Position numbers and translations under genes: made by a program
Assembly (NCBI RefSeq): GCF_037038585.1
Contig: NC_092560.1
Location: 56,642,049-56,706,048, forward strand
Origin: Patagioenas fasciata
Lineage: Eukaryota; Chordata; Aves; Columbiformes; Columbidae
Length of the DNA: 64,000 bases
Direction of reading: 5' to 3'
The notes under the pieces: generated by a model
Told to the model about the DNA's origin: nothing
Databases searched by the model: none
Seen by the model: the letters and a program-made list of their open reading frames with translations, nothing else
In this document: in pieces, positions 1 through 12,846 of the stretch
Position numbering within the stretch: position 1 is the first letter of the stretch
How the letters are laid out: the number at the start of each line of letters is the position of its first letter

Positions 1-459
1 ACATTGACAACTGAGTTGGTTTACGAGCAGCAGAATTTTCCTCTGCAGATGTTCCTGGGGACTGGAAAGAGACAATAAAGCCCTTCGCTTTTCTTAGCCT
101 GTATCTTCTCTGTATTCCCTTCTAATCTTTCTTTGTACCTATCAAGATGTGATCAAAAGGGAACTTCCAAGAGAAAGATCCTTGAGGAACCAGAAACATT
201 TCTTCTGCAATATCTTACTCACCGCAGTGCAGATTGAAAGCTCTCTGGTAAGCCACTTTTGAGATCACTTAGTTGGATATAATTTTGCAATAGAATGCTG
301 CCATTTTGGTATACCTATGTTGTGGAGGAGTAATTTAGGGTTCTGCTTGCTGCAGAACAATGTTTAGATTTCTCAAAGAGAAGTGAGACTTAAAAGAGTT
401 TGGTGGCGAGTCTACTATATTATTTACTGCATGGGGGAAATACGCCAAGCCAAATGCTG
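1..459. other. unassigned intergenic/intronic DNA
   Basis: I see no gene, recognisable repeat family or RNA here. A 73-codon open frame from about 400 begins with TTG and overlaps the minisatellite that follows, so I do not treat it as coding. Confidence 0.5.
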
Positions 460-790
460 CTGACCTGCTCTCCAGGTGCCTGTACCCATTCACGAAGCAG
501 ACGTTCAGATGTCTTCCCCTCCCTGATAACCATTCGCTCCAGAGTCTGGGTCCTGGAGCTCCAGAGGCAAACTTTCAGGCAAGGCCTGTATCCATCATTT
601 TCAGAATTTTTCTCTCCATGATAACCATTCACTCCATAGTCTGTATTTAGAACTCTGAAGGCAAACTTTCAGGGAAGGGCTGTATCCATTTGCAAAAGCA
701 AACTTTCAGGCAGTCCCTCCCTGATAACCGTTTGCTCTCAAATCTCTGTTTAAAGCTTCAGGGACAAACTTTCCAGTGAGAGCTGATAAC
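460..790. repeat. minisatellite, about 95-103 bp unit, three full-ish copies plus a partial one
   Basis: Units can be aligned on the block CTCCNTGATAACC, which starts at 519, 614 and 717 (spacings 95 and 103). Each unit also contains a GCAAACTTTCAGG-like segment, followed in the first two units by TGTATCCAT. A partial, more diverged unit precedes the first one: TGTACCCATTCACGAAGCAG at 481 corresponds to TGTATCCATTTGCAAAAGCA at about 681. The copies differ by substitutions and small indels, so the array is not recent. No protein function is inferred. Confidence 0.7.
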
Positions 791-2938
791 TCTATGCAGA
801 ACAGAATTTCAGGAAACAAAATTCATCAGAACAGAAGAAGAAATTTCAATGGAATAGAATAGCAGGAGGGCTGACTCAAGCTGGGTACCTGCACAGAAGT
901 CCAACGGAACATAGAAAACTATTGACTTTTATATCTTTATATCTTTTATATCTTTACCAACCATGATTCAGTCCAGTAGCAATGTTTCACTTGGGGTTTT
1001 TGTGCTTTTCATTGAATCTTCTTCTGTGATTCCATGTGGACCTTTGTTTTGTTCAGCTGTAGACATTGTTTATTGTCCATAACCTTGCAGATACTGTTTT
1101 GTCTGAATAAATCCTTTCTTCACAGTGAAGTGCAAAATAGGCCTTATCTTGCAAGTGTTCAGTGTAGTTTGTAGTTGCTTTTGGTAAAAATCATATAACC
1201 TTGTATCTCTAAATAATTCATTACATTTAGTATGCATTTACTTAAGCTAAATGATTAATATTGAACTTGAACTGGCCTCATTCACTGACCTGTGAGTAGT
1301 AAAACCATTTAGCAGGGAGAGCCCAAAGTAGGCTCATCCAGGCTGTCGTATTTATAGAATAAAGTGGTTAGATTGTAGTCAAATCGCATACAGTAGGAAA
1401 AGTCTGCACGAGACTCCCTGCGCCTCTTCCCTGTGGGTCTCCTGGAAGGAACTCTTGGCCCAGCTGCAGCTCAGGCCCTTCCCTCCTCTGGAGCCTGGAC
1501 CAAACTGCTGCTGGTTTGGCTGGGCGGGGGCAGTGGTCAAGTGCATCCGCCACAAACCAACATCCCAGCATTGAACCGTAACACCATTTTCTAACTCTGG
1601 GGTTAAGGCAGAACAAGTATTCCACTTTATCTTTCCTTCCTTCAAGCAATTTAGAATTGCCATTCTCAAAAAGCCCTCCCCGGAGGCCAGTATATTCCAC
1701 ATGAATCCAATGTGGTTATGCATTTCTTCTCCTATCAGTGTCTCGCAGGTTGAAAATGAGCCAAAATGACTGGACAAAGACATGTTATGGGAAATGTCAT
1801 TGCATGCTTCTTGTCTTCTTCTCCTCAATTATTGTTTGCTCTTAGCAGCTATCAGAAATAGTATACTCAGGTAGATGGACCTTTTATCTCACCTAGTATG
1901 GTTAAGGTCTGCTGTCTTGGGTCCTGCCAATCTCATACAAACAAATTAAAAATAATTAAAAGAACTACACAGGACATGTAAGTTGCTTCTTCACTGATGT
2001 AATCTGCTGCCACTAAAGGAACAGGCAGGCCAGACCCCAGTGTTCTCAAGGGAATCTAAGTGCCATGATGCTTTACCTGAATAGTTATTTTTTTTTTCTG
2101 ATACACTTAATTCCTACAGTAGCGTTTTTAATCAGGTATAACAAAAATCTACTGACTCTGTTAACCCTCTTTTTATTCCATGAAGCGTCTACAGGAATCT
2201 TATCTGCTAGAGAGGGAGCTCATTTCTATGACAATAATTAATTATGCAACCAATATGCTAAACGCAGCTCTGTGGTTATGTACTTGTGTCAAGAGGAAGT
2301 CACAATCTCCTTTAATAGCAAAGAACTTTTAAGCTTGTATATGGCCAAGATTAGGCATTCTACAAATTATTCTAGGGCCACATTAAAGTCTTTAAAATCA
2401 GTACAGCCTTTCTAAAAAGAAAATGAGATATCCTCAGGCACCTTCTTCCAGATTGCAGTATTCCACTGCTTTGATTTCGTGTTGGGACAGGCAGTAAGAA
2501 TTCCCAAATGCAACTGCTACACTGTCTGCAGGCATCCTTCTATCCTGAATATGTCAGGCCTCGTGCCCTCAATACTAAGTAAGATGTTTTTGGCTAGTAT
2601 AAATTTTCTTTTGATAGTCCTGCGGTGTTGTCTGATTATTCCTGGAATAATTTTCTATAGCAGAAAGATACATTTCATGATGATGTTAAGGCAAATTAAG
2701 CATGGATTTTTTAATTATTATTTATCACTTTATTTATGTTTACTTTTTGACAGCTCTACATTCTGTGAATAGCACAGTTTCAGTTTTGTGACCTCAAAAG
2801 TCACAGAATGCATGAACCTGTATTATTTTTATGCATTGCTTTCTGACTGACTGTTCTGTCAAGACAGACCATGTGAATATTCTTTTGACTATGCATACTA
2901 GTGGTACATTTCACTGAGTTAGATACAGATCGTGGTCA
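791..2938. other. unassigned DNA with a local GC-rich patch
   Basis: No gene is recognised. The stretch around 1405-1570 is clearly richer in G and C than its surroundings and is open in two overlapping minus-strand frames (110 and 149 codons). The 149-codon frame starts at a TTG and no known domain is recognised. A T9 run lies near 2090. Nothing else stands out. Confidence 0.45.
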
Positions 2939-3149
2939 GTGAGCAGCAAGAGTGTGCCATGGGCAGAAGACCCCTTGGCTGCTCACATGTGCCATGGGCA
3001 GAGGACCCCCTTGTGCAGGCAGGGTGCAGTCCCACTGCACCCGAGCAGGGTTGGTGATGGGGACGGCAGCCAGCAGCCCCAGGTGAGACCAGGGAACGAG
3101 TTAGGGCCAGGGAGTCCAAACAGGAGGACCAGGAGATGAGGTGGAGACA
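2939..3149. repeat. GC-rich block with a duplicated 35-bp unit next to a CR1 5' end
   Basis: Two imperfect copies of a 35-bp unit beginning TGTGCCATGGGCAGA lie at 2953-2987 and 2988-3022. The block continues GC-rich to the point where similarity to the nearly full-length CR1 in this window begins (about 3150). It could be an unrecognised 5' part of the neighbouring CR1, or a separate repeat. I could not match it to the CR1 at 32310-36366. Confidence 0.4.
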
Positions 3150-5079
3150 AAAACACCTACAACAGCTGCTAGGTAAGCTTAAGTGGAGGAGAGTTTACAG
3201 ATCATGGAACTAGGGGCTGGCCATGTGGGAAGAATATAAGGCTGTTGTCAGAGGGTGTAGGGAGGCAACTAGGAAAGCTAAGGCCTCCTTAGAATTAAGC
3301 CTGGTGAGAGGGGTCAAGGACAACAGAAAGAGCTTTTTAAAATACTTGACAGATAAAACTAACACCCGAGGCAATGTAGGCCCACTGATGAACGAAGTGA
3401 CAGAAAATACAGAGAAGACAGAGTTACTGAATGCCTCCTTTATCTCTGTCTACTCTGCCGGAAGCTGTCCTAGGGAGCCCTGTACTGCTGAGGCCCCAGA
3501 GGAAGTCAGGAAAATGGACGAGTTTGCCTCGGTTGATGGGGGCTGGGTTAGGGAGCAATTAGGCAATCTGGACATCCATAAATCCATGGTGCAGATGGGA
3601 TGTACCCACGGGTGCTGAGGGAGCTGTCTGAGGTCATTGCTGGACCACTCTCCATCATCTTTGGCAAGACTTGGGAAATGAGAGAGGTGCCTGAGGACTG
3701 TAGAAAAGCAACTGTCACTCCAGTCTTCAAAAACGGCAAGAAGGAGGACCTGGTCAGCCTCACCTCCATCCCTGGGAAAGTGATGGAACAACTTATCCTT
3801 GGTGCCATCTCAAGGCATACCAAGGATAAGAGTGTCATTAGGGGCAGTCAACATGGCTTCACCAAGGGGAAGTCATGATTGACCAACCTCATTGACTTTT
3901 ATGAGGACATAACAAGGTGGAGAGATGATGGCAGGGTGGTAGATGTGGTCTACCTTGACTTCAGTAAAGCATTTGACACAGTCTCCCACAGCATCCTTAC
4001 AGCTAAACTGAGGGAGTGCAGTCTGGACAATCGGGTAGTGAGGTGGACTGCGAACTGGCTGAAGGAAAGAAGCCAGAGAGTCGTGGTCAATGGGGCGGAG
4101 TCCAGTTGGAGGCCTGTATCTAGTGGAATGCCTCAAGGGTCAATATTGAGGCCAGTATTATTCAATATATTCATCAATGATTTGGATGAGGAAATAGAGT
4201 GCACTGTCAGCAAGTTTGCTGATGACACCAAGCTGGGAGGAGTGGCTGACACACCAGAAGGCTGTGCTGCCATCCAGTGAGACCTGGACAGGCTGGAGAG
4301 TTGGGCGGGGAAAAATTTTATGAAATATAAGAAGGGAAAGCGCAGAGTCTTGCATTTGGGTAGGAGCAACCCCAGCTTCCATTATAAATTGGGGAATTAC
4401 CTGTTGGAGAGCAGCGTAGGGGAAAGGGACCTGGGGGTCCTGGTGGACAACAGGATACCATGAGCCAGCACTGTGCCAATGGCATCCTGGGGTGTATTAG
4501 AAGGGGGGTGGTTAGGTCAAAAGAGGTTCTCCTTCCCCTCTACTCTCCCCTGGTGAGGCCACATCTGGAATATTGTGTCCATTTCTGGGCCCCTCAGTTC
4601 CAGAAGGACAGGGAACTGCTGGAGAGAGTCCAGCGCAGGTCAACAAAGATGATGGAGTGGAGCATCTCCCTTATGAGGAAAGGTTGAGGGAGCTTGGTCT
4701 CTTTAGTTTGGAGAAGAGAAGACTGAGGGGTGACCTTATTAATGTTTACAAATATGCAAAGGGTGAGCGTCGGGAGGATGAAGCCAGGCTTTTCTTGGTG
4801 ACAACCAATGATAGGACAAGGGGTAATGGGCTCAAATTGAAACACAAGAAGTTCCACTTAAATTTAAGAAGAAACTTCTCCTCAGTGAGGGTGACAGAAT
4901 ACTGGAACAGGCTGCCCAGGGGTTGTGGAGTCTTCTACTCTGGAGACGTTTAAAACCCGCCTGGACACATTCCTGTGTAGCCTCATCTAAGTGTTCCTGC
5001 TCTGGCAGGAGGATTGGACTAGATGATCTTTTGAGGTCCCTTCCAATCCCTAACATTCGTGATTCTGTGATTCTGTGAA
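3150..5079 (+). mobile_element. CR1 LINE, 5'-truncated, defective
   Basis: This copy covers the region just before the reverse transcriptase through the 3' end. It follows the CR1 at 32310-36366 closely. Recognisable RT blocks are [11 protein letters not shown], the catalytic FADDTKLGG near 4216-4242, and the C-terminal [14 protein letters not shown]. Damage includes a one-base loss near 3590 (shift of frame), an in-frame 15-base deletion near 3750 that removes the NYRPV segment, a TGC to TGA nonsense change at 3876-3878 and a CGG to TGA change at 4278-4280, with further indels near 4460. It ends in ATTCTGTG-type 3' repeats at about 5057-5079, as expected for CR1. It is non-functional. Confidence 0.95.
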
Positions 5080-8000
5080 CAGACTTGCAGCTAACTGGGA
5101 GAGTAGTTGGCCTCAACAGATTCAGGGTGCATCTCTGTGCCCTTACGTGGGGCTCTGGCACAGGGTGGAGTCAGGGCCCATTAGTGACTTCCTCAGGGCC
5201 CTATGAGCTGTAAGTGCCTGCCATGTGTAAATTGTTTTCTTTCCAAACAACAGGGATAATAAAACTTGGAAAGGTAAATCTTCCTGCTACACAAAATTAA
5301 ATTATCTATCATCGTGCTGTGCTACCTTAGGAAGAATTTATTGCTTTTTTTTGTTTGTTTGTTCTTTTTGGTTTAGAGGCAAGGTATAAATAGACTCAAT
5401 ATTTATTCTTGATGTTAATGTTAGGACATTATCTAATTATCTCAAATGTAATAATAAAAACTAACATTGTGAAAACAAGCGACAAACAGCAGAATTATAA
5501 AACTAAAAAAAATAATAAGCTGCTTCATGGTCTGGCCTTTGGGTTATCTCTTTCAGTTCAGGGATTTCATATTTTACATTCATGCATAAAAATCTTTCTG
5601 AGTCTTTAGTTCTTTTTCCACTTGCTGGTAAACATTATTTTTAGTGAGTTTTTATATGCATTCTTTGTTATTTATATGCATTCTTCTTAAAACCAGAATA
5701 TCCCATCTAAGCATAGAAAGGATAGTTTAAAATTAATCTTAGAATCTTGGATTCTGCAACAGCAACTCAGATATTTCAGACAATTTTTTGTCATGTTATG
5801 TTGGTTTGGTTTCAGTCAGTAATCCAGGAATGTTAATGTAATACAAATGCTTAACATATTCTGTAAAGATTTGACAATTTTTCTTGCCTTCAACTTGAAA
5901 AATGAAAAAAAAAAAAAAGGGACATTTTCATTACAGTTATATCAACAGAACATTTGAAATATTAACTTCTCTGAAAATGAAAGTGTCCATTAAACCAGTG
6001 ATGAAGTGGTGGCATTGATATGTATAATTCTCGATTAGGCAAGGACTACTTCCAATTTCAGATTTATCCTGTAGTGGGTGACAGAGGACTGATGATTTCT
6101 TCTACTGTTTCATTGTCCTACTTCTAGAGATTGTTTGTGTCCCCATTTGAAGTCAGTGGGCATAGACTCAGTCACAAAACTGCTCTTCATTAGTTTTGGG
6201 CACTCTGTGAGGTGATCTTACAGGTCTGCTGATTATGTATGTTTTCTATAATAAAGATATTAATTTTCTTTACCTATATGACCCTGTTTTTTAACTGCTG
6301 TTGCAGTACTATGGAGTAAGTCCATTGTATGAATGGGTTTCTGAAAAGGTATCTTTTCAATATCTACTCAAAATTTTAGTGACCTGAAAGTTCTAAAACA
6401 CAATTTACAATAACAAGCTTGAATTGAACCGTTCAGAAGTTCAACAGTCTAAAGAGAATCTCCACACACTGACACATTCTGTGGTATTAATGCTTTCTCA
6501 GTAGCTATGGTTTCTCTTTTAATGCTCTTGTTTTTTGTCATCAAGCCTGTCTCCAGATAATGAATTACTTATGTAACCTTATTATAGACTTTTAGACTTA
6601 TTTTCTAATCTCTCTTGATTTTATGAATAATTCTTTGAATTCCTCCCAGCTTTTAATGCATGGTCAAAATAACAGATTACTTGAAATATAACAGATGGTC
6701 TAGATTCCATATTAAGTAAACTTTCTGTGTATGTGTCTGACCTCTCAGAAATGTACTTGTTTATTTGTACATTATACTCTGGCTTAACCATCATGCTTGG
6801 AGGGTCTGGGTTAAATCTAGTTTGGTAAGAGCTGTTGCTCATGCTAGCTTCAGAAATAAACTATGAAGTTTGGGAATCTTGAATGTTGATATGCTTTTTG
6901 CAAAGTACTTAGGATATTTTATAATCCTTAGATTTTTACAAAGCCATAATGTATTCACTGACATCAACAGGCAAAGTTGTGCTCTCATCACTAAGCTAAT
7001 TGATTTTCCAAAAGTTCTAAAAGTATCTGTCACTAAGAAATCTAGGATTACAACCACAACCAGCCTAGATACTATGCTTTTTAATCAAGCCTAGATCTGT
7101 ATTAAATACAGACTGGTGAGGTGGGGCTCAGCTTGGCTTATTCTGTGCCCTGTCCTCTCTCCACTACCCTCTCCTTTCCCCTCAGGACTGCTCTGGAAAG
7201 CAATTTGTGCTTTTAATTGTTTTCTGCTCATGTGGACTATGCCCTTCAATGGCAATTAAACTAATAGTTAACAGATATCTTTCTGTGTTGCACTAGCAGG
7301 ATTGCTGCCTAATGCTCATCTGTTCTTTGATGTAATTATGTAGAAGTACACTCATTTTCCTTAATCTTACCCCAGGAAATATTTTCTTACATGATTGTTT
7401 AGAAATTACAGTTACTGCTACTCTGTTTATTCTTATTTGTCATATGAGGTCATTCACTTCTATGTTAACACATATGTGTGGGAAATGAGGCCTTTTTGCC
7501 AAGGGTTAGTATAGTAAAGGCATTCTATTTTCAAATGTTGGTAGCTTTCTTTGTGTAGTCAAACAGAACTGTGTTGACAGTTCTGTCTAATAGAAGCTCT
7601 TATTTTAGAAGCAGTTTTTCTTAATCTTTTCATTAAGTTATGGAACGCCTAATCTTGTTAGAAGGAAATCTCTAGGTTATCTTATGCAGGACTGACATAA
7701 TTATTTCATTTACACTCAAATGCTAAGTAGGCAGTTCTTGAGATGACCCACACTTGCTTTGTTTTGTTTTCTTGTGTGCATGTATGGCACTGCATTTTTT
7801 CAAGCTGAAGGTCTTTGACAGACTTTTTGCTGTATTATTTATGGGGCTACTGTGGATCATCCCCAACAATACTCAGTTCATAGAGTTTTCTTCTAGAAAC
7901 AAACTGTGTTCTGAAAATATCCTTAATTCATTCTCTGTAGTAGCATGAATTACAGAAAGAACTGTAGAACCTCACAAAAATTTTAGGGAATCTCTTTTTA

Positions 8001-9321
8001 AAATTCATTCTTCAGAAACACTTTGTCCTGTTCTGTCTAAAGTTTGGAGCTTTTTTTAGAACTTCTGTTATGGGTCTATATTTCACTTAGCATAGTATTT
8101 TGAAAGTATAAGACTAAGTGTTTTCTCTGACACTTGCATAAAATACTGCAGAATTCTTTGTGCATTGGTTGAAAAAAATCTTCATTTTTTTCTTATAAAG
8201 GACTCTACTTAGTTGTTGTAGGACTATACTTAGCTTTTGTTGTCATATACCAAATCTTCTCTTATCTCTGTTGTTTCTGGCATGCACAGAAAATAAAATC
8301 CAGCAGCTCATTTGGAGGAACCAGCAACTGAACAGTACTTTATTTTCCTTGAATCATGACAGTTTTTTCCAAACACTTCAAGAAATATAATAAAAAGAAA
8401 TAACTGACTAAATACATCACTCTTCATTGAATTGCAAGGTGAATCTGAGCTATTATGAAACAATTTTTATTAGGAATTTCTTAAGAATGGAAGTGTTCCA
8501 AAGTTTTAAGTGATAGCAAATGTCTTGTTGATGATGATGAACATACCATACCCAACTTTCGGTGTACAGCAAGCTGTTCTTACTTTATTCTGTTCTCCTT
8601 CTGAAAATATACCTCTAAATGTGTGTCTTTCCCACTATTATTTGTTCTATTTCAATATTATTGAAAATTTATCTAGATCATATATGCCGAGTTAGCACAG
8701 CAGCCTGCAATTTCCTTGGAATATTTAGAATTGCACGTGTTTTCTATACCTTAGTTTATTAGAGAGTTGTATCTATCAGAGGATGCCTGCCATTTCTCTG
8801 CTAAGTGCAACCAATCCTCTTTTTAGTCACCTATTGCAGCTCCATGGTACCTATGGTCTCCCCAGCACATGTGGGTTACTATTGGGAAAATGGTCTCATA
8901 AGCACTACCCTGCATTTGGCAAATCCATAAATATTGTATCAGCTGTTTGAGAATAGAGCAATTAGAAGGTATTAAAATTATACTGTAAACTTTGCTGGTA
9001 CATAACATTTTATTAAGACTTCCTATTGCCTATTAATTTCTTCTTTCATCCTTATTTTCTTCTGTGATTGCTATGCTCCTCAATTCATGCATTAATCTCT
9101 CTTTCCAAATAAGAATCATAACATCATCCAAGATTCTTATTTTCTATCTTATCTAGAATTAGAATTTTCCTCAGTCACACTGTACTCTAAGTACTCTGTT
9201 ACTTGCTTCAGGAAATTAAACCACAGTATAGCACCTATTCTTCACAACCACCTCTGGCTTTGTCTTCTTTTCTCTCCACTTCTGCACCATTCTCAGGTGC
9301 TCTAGTGCCTCAGCATGGTTT
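5080..9321. other. AT-rich non-coding DNA
   Basis: No gene or repeat family is recognised. It includes ordinary homopolymer runs, such as A13 near 5907, and short T-rich stretches. A pyrimidine tract followed by CAG near 7185 resembles a 3' splice site, but no exon-like frame follows. Confidence 0.5.
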
Positions 9322-9417
9322 GACCTTACAGCTGGTCCTGCTTTGGACAGGAGAGAGGACCTGACCACCTGTGGTAATTGCCAACCTGAATTCTTCTATG
9401 ATCCTGTGATACTGATC
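9322..9417 (+). mobile_element. CR1 3' tail fragment, old
   Basis: The order of short blocks matches a diverged CR1 3' end: GGTCCTGCTTTGGACAGG, then GGACCTGACCAC, then CCAACCTGAATTCTTCTATG, ending TTCTATGATCCTGTGAT. Only the untranslated tail is present. It is more diverged than the other tails in this window, so the call is tentative. Confidence 0.55.
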
Positions 9418-10721
9418 TGCTTGTTTTCAAAGAACCATCATGTTGGAGGGTTGCTCTTTCACTTGCCTTCCTGTATGTCTGGAATTCTCTACTTGGTCCA
9501 AAGTAAGATATTTTGATAACTTTTCTTCTTCATATTTTAAGTGAAAAAAACAATTTTGCTCCTTGTAAGTGACTGAATGTATGCTCTAACAAGAAAAATT
9601 TTGTTAAAGGTGATTTAAAATAATCACACATTTTTTATACATTGATTAGTAATTATAATATTAAAGTAACTTTACTATATTCTGTATTCAAAGTAGTTGT
9701 AACACAGAAATTACATCTTTATTCTTTAGTCTCATGTGAGACCAAATACAAGTTCAGTCTTGCACAGTATTACCTGCAGAACCTGTTAGCTTATTCTCTT
9801 CTGTACAGTCTAGCTCTTTCTAGTCTTCATGATTAACAGAAATGTGAACACTTTAAGCCTGTAACATTTAAGTATATTTATTATAAGGAACATATTAGAT
9901 ACAAAAGTTAATGAAAAAGTACAAGAATTGAATGCTTGAATTTCATTTCTTAAGATCTCACTGGAAGAGAAGCTGCTGGTACTTCTAGATTTTGTAATGC
10001 TGAATTTCTGTTGTATGGAGACTAGTTCTCTGCCTTTGTCCTGAGACTTATCACAATTTAATGGTATTGCAGGCAGAACTAAATCCACTCTTGATACAAA
10101 CTTTTGCTATAGAGCTGTGACTAAGCAAAACCTGCAAAATTAGATTTAACTGTGAGTGCATGAAATTAGAATATTTAATCAGGAAGTGAATCAAATGCAA
10201 TTAGGACATAAAACATGGACATGCATAAAGCACTATTAGTATTACCTTTTAGAAATGTGATATATATCATCTTTCAAATGTTCATATTTTGAAAAAGCAG
10301 TAAGTAACTTTATTTTTTGTCGAATTTCACACACCACTTCCAGCGATCTTATTTCACTAGGAGGACTGGGGAAGACTTCAGAAAATTGACTCATCAGTAA
10401 AAAGCATTTAAAAATATATGGACTTTTTTTGATCTTGATTAAAAATCCTACAGCAATTTTTGGAATTGTACCCTCTGCTTTCCTTTCTTACTGTGTGTGA
10501 AAAGCATACTGTGGCTTTTACCTGAACAAGTTTTTCAAAGGAGTAGCTGATAATGTTTTCCATTTTTTTTTAAAAATGTGGTGATCTTTGTAGGAAAATT
10601 AGACATGTCTTGATTGAAATACAGTCAAGTTAGGTCTGTTCATTAATTAATCAGACTCTTTATAGAAAAAAAAATGTACTTCACTGTCTCTTTTTTTTTA
10701 ATGTGTAGCTAGGGGAACTGG

Positions 10722-10724
<3 letters not shown>

Positions 10725-10752
<28 letters not shown>
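10725..10752. repeat. poly-T tract (28 T)
   Basis: An uninterrupted run of 28 T. It could be the poly-A end of an old minus-strand retrocopy, but no copied gene is recognisable upstream of it on that strand. Confidence 0.9.
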
Positions 10753-11151
10753 CAAATGGAGTAGTTTTCTTTCAATGCTTTTTTCTAGAACCTCAGTAGG
10801 CTACTACATGCTACTGCACTTTTTCTGCCTCGTCTTTTTCCCAGTCCTGATTGTAAGAGAAGCATTTTGCTTAACTTATATAGTGGTTATTCAATATTGC
10901 TGGAAGTTAGACCTCTGCTTTTTATTATAGTGAAGGTTGTTCATGTTCCTAGTCTATAGTGAGTTCGAAGGCTTTCATTTAACTTCATGAGCATGCTTGG
11001 GAGTTTTCATATTACGTATATGTGTTAGGCACTACAGAGACTAACTCAACAGGATCTTAAATAATTTATATTGTGAGACTGTTCATAGTAATTAAAATCA
11101 CTCATTTCCGGTTCTGAGTGTGTGAAGACCCTTTTTAGTACTCTCAGAATT

Positions 11152-11263
11152 TTCTTTTTTTGTTGGTTTTTTTTTTTTTTTTTGGGGGGGGAATGTTGTT
11201 TTGTTTTTTTGTTTGTTTTTGGTTTTGTTTTTTTGTTGTTTTTTTTTTTTTTTTTTTTTTTTT
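11152..11263. repeat. T-rich low-complexity tract
   Basis: About 110 bases made of T runs broken by single G or GG, with a G8 interruption near 11185. The lysine-rich minus-strand frame across it is a by-product of the composition. Confidence 0.9.
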
Positions 11264-11911
11264 GAGGAGAAAGGAGCAGGCATATGTCAAAATAAGGTAC
11301 CTAGGGTAATAGAAAATCCACGTTCAGAAATTTAACCTGTTAAGTAAGAAAAAGCATTTTAGTTAGCTATTCATGCAAATGGTGCTACTTTATAATGACA
11401 TAGTTCTTTTTTCCTCTTAAAAGACCTTATCCTGCTGTTATATAAACATTACATATTACCGCTCTGAATATGTGGCAAAATCACTCGGTATCTGTAATGC
11501 AGGACGTCAAGCAAATGGTCCTTGTTGACTTAGTTCTAATATTTTTAAAAACAAGTGTAATAAACCTACTGATCTGTGGACTAATGTTTTACTCTTCTAT
11601 CATTATCTTTGTAACGTAGTGCAACTTCAGGCATGGTCCCAGGTCCACTGTAATAAATGTTAACTGTCTTATTGACGTCATTGATTCACTGATCTCCAAT
11701 GGATCGGTTTGTCTAGTTTTATAAAGCCACTGTAGCTGTGTGAAGACCCTGCTTTAGAACAGACATCAGATGGCAGTATTTCATAGCATAAAAGAGCACA
11801 GCTTTCATACAGACTGTGTTGTTTGAAAAAAAAAAAAAATAATGGACTCATAAGAAATTGCTAGTGTTTTTCAATAAATTCAAAATAATAATAGACTAAA
11901 AGAGGAGTGAT

Positions 11912-12846
11912 ATAGAATCATATAGTAGTTTGGGTCAGAAAGGACCTTTAAAAGTCATCTAGTCCAACTCCTGGCAATAAGCAGGGACACCTTCAACTAG
12001 ATCAGGTTGCTCAGAGCCCCATCCAACCTGATTCTGAATGTTTTTAGGGATGGGCCACCCACAAATTCTCTGGGCAACCTATTCCATTGTTTTGCCACCC
12101 TCTTAGTAAACAGTTTCTCCCTCACATCTGATCTAAATCTACCCTCTTTTAGTTTAAAACCATTACCCCTTGTCCTATCACAATAACCTCTAATAAAAAG
12201 TCTGTCCCATCTTTTTTAGAAGTCCCCTTTAAGTCTTTAAAGCCTTCAGTAAAGTCTCCTTGCAGCCTTCTCCAGGTTGAACAATGCCAATGATCATGCA
12301 GGAAAGGTGTTATATCCCTCTGATAGTTTTCATGTCCTCCTCTGGCCCCCCTCCAACAGGTCTATGTCTTTCCTGTACTGAGGGCTCCAGAGCTGGATGC
12401 AGAACTCCAGGTGGGGTCTCACCAGAGCAGAGAGGCAGAGTCACCTCCCTTGACCTACCATGCTTCTTTTGATGCAGCCTGAGATATGATTTGCTTTCTG
12501 GGCTGTAAGCACACTTTGCCAGCTCATGTCCAACCTTTCACCTAGCTGTACCCCCAAGTCCTTCTCCACAGAGCTGCTCTCAATCCCTTCATCTCCCCCA
12601 GCCTGTATTGATGCTGGGGGTTGCCCCAACCCAGGTGCAGGACCTTGAACTTGGCGTTGTTGAACCTCATGAAGTTCGCATGGACCCACCTCTCAAGCTT
12701 GTCCGGGTCCCTCTGGATGGCGTCCTGTTCCTCAGGCATGTCATCTGTACCATTTGGTGTAATCCACAAACTTGCTGATGGTGCACTTGATCCCACTGTC
12801 TATGTCATTGACGAAGATATTAAATAGTACTGATCCCCATATGGAC
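11912..12846 (-). mobile_element. CR1 LINE, 5'-truncated, defective, antisense
   Basis: Read on the minus strand, this runs from the middle of the reverse transcriptase (LFNIFVND-like block near 12830-12800) to the CR1 3' end at 11912. The catalytic FADDT segment is degenerate: near 12770 it reads as FVDYT, losing the second aspartate. Minus-strand pieces such as [20 protein letters not shown] near 12720-12660 match the CR1 thumb/C-terminal region. Multiple frameshifts are present, and it belongs to a different, older subfamily than the 32310-36366 copy. Confidence 0.92.

Larger units (their letters stand above)
9418..11911. other. AT-rich non-coding DNA with poly-T tracts
   Basis: No gene is recognised. 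Two strong T-rich tracts (listed separately) are the only structures I see. A minus-strand frame at 9810-10088 has no recognisable domain. Confidence 0.5.

Noticed and set aside
7150-7260. Pyrimidine tract plus CAG near 7185 resembling an exon start
   Set aside because: The following sequence hits a stop in short order in the checked frame and shows no donor or known domain.
9810-10088. Minus-strand frame containing KSRSTSSFSSSEIL, reminiscent of the short first exon of PDE4D9
   Set aside because: It is on the strand opposite to PDE4D5, lacks the family start and the splice context, and the likeness is limited to a serine-rich stretch.
11098-11283. Lysine-rich 61-codon minus-strand frame
   Set aside because: Produced by the T-rich low-complexity tract.
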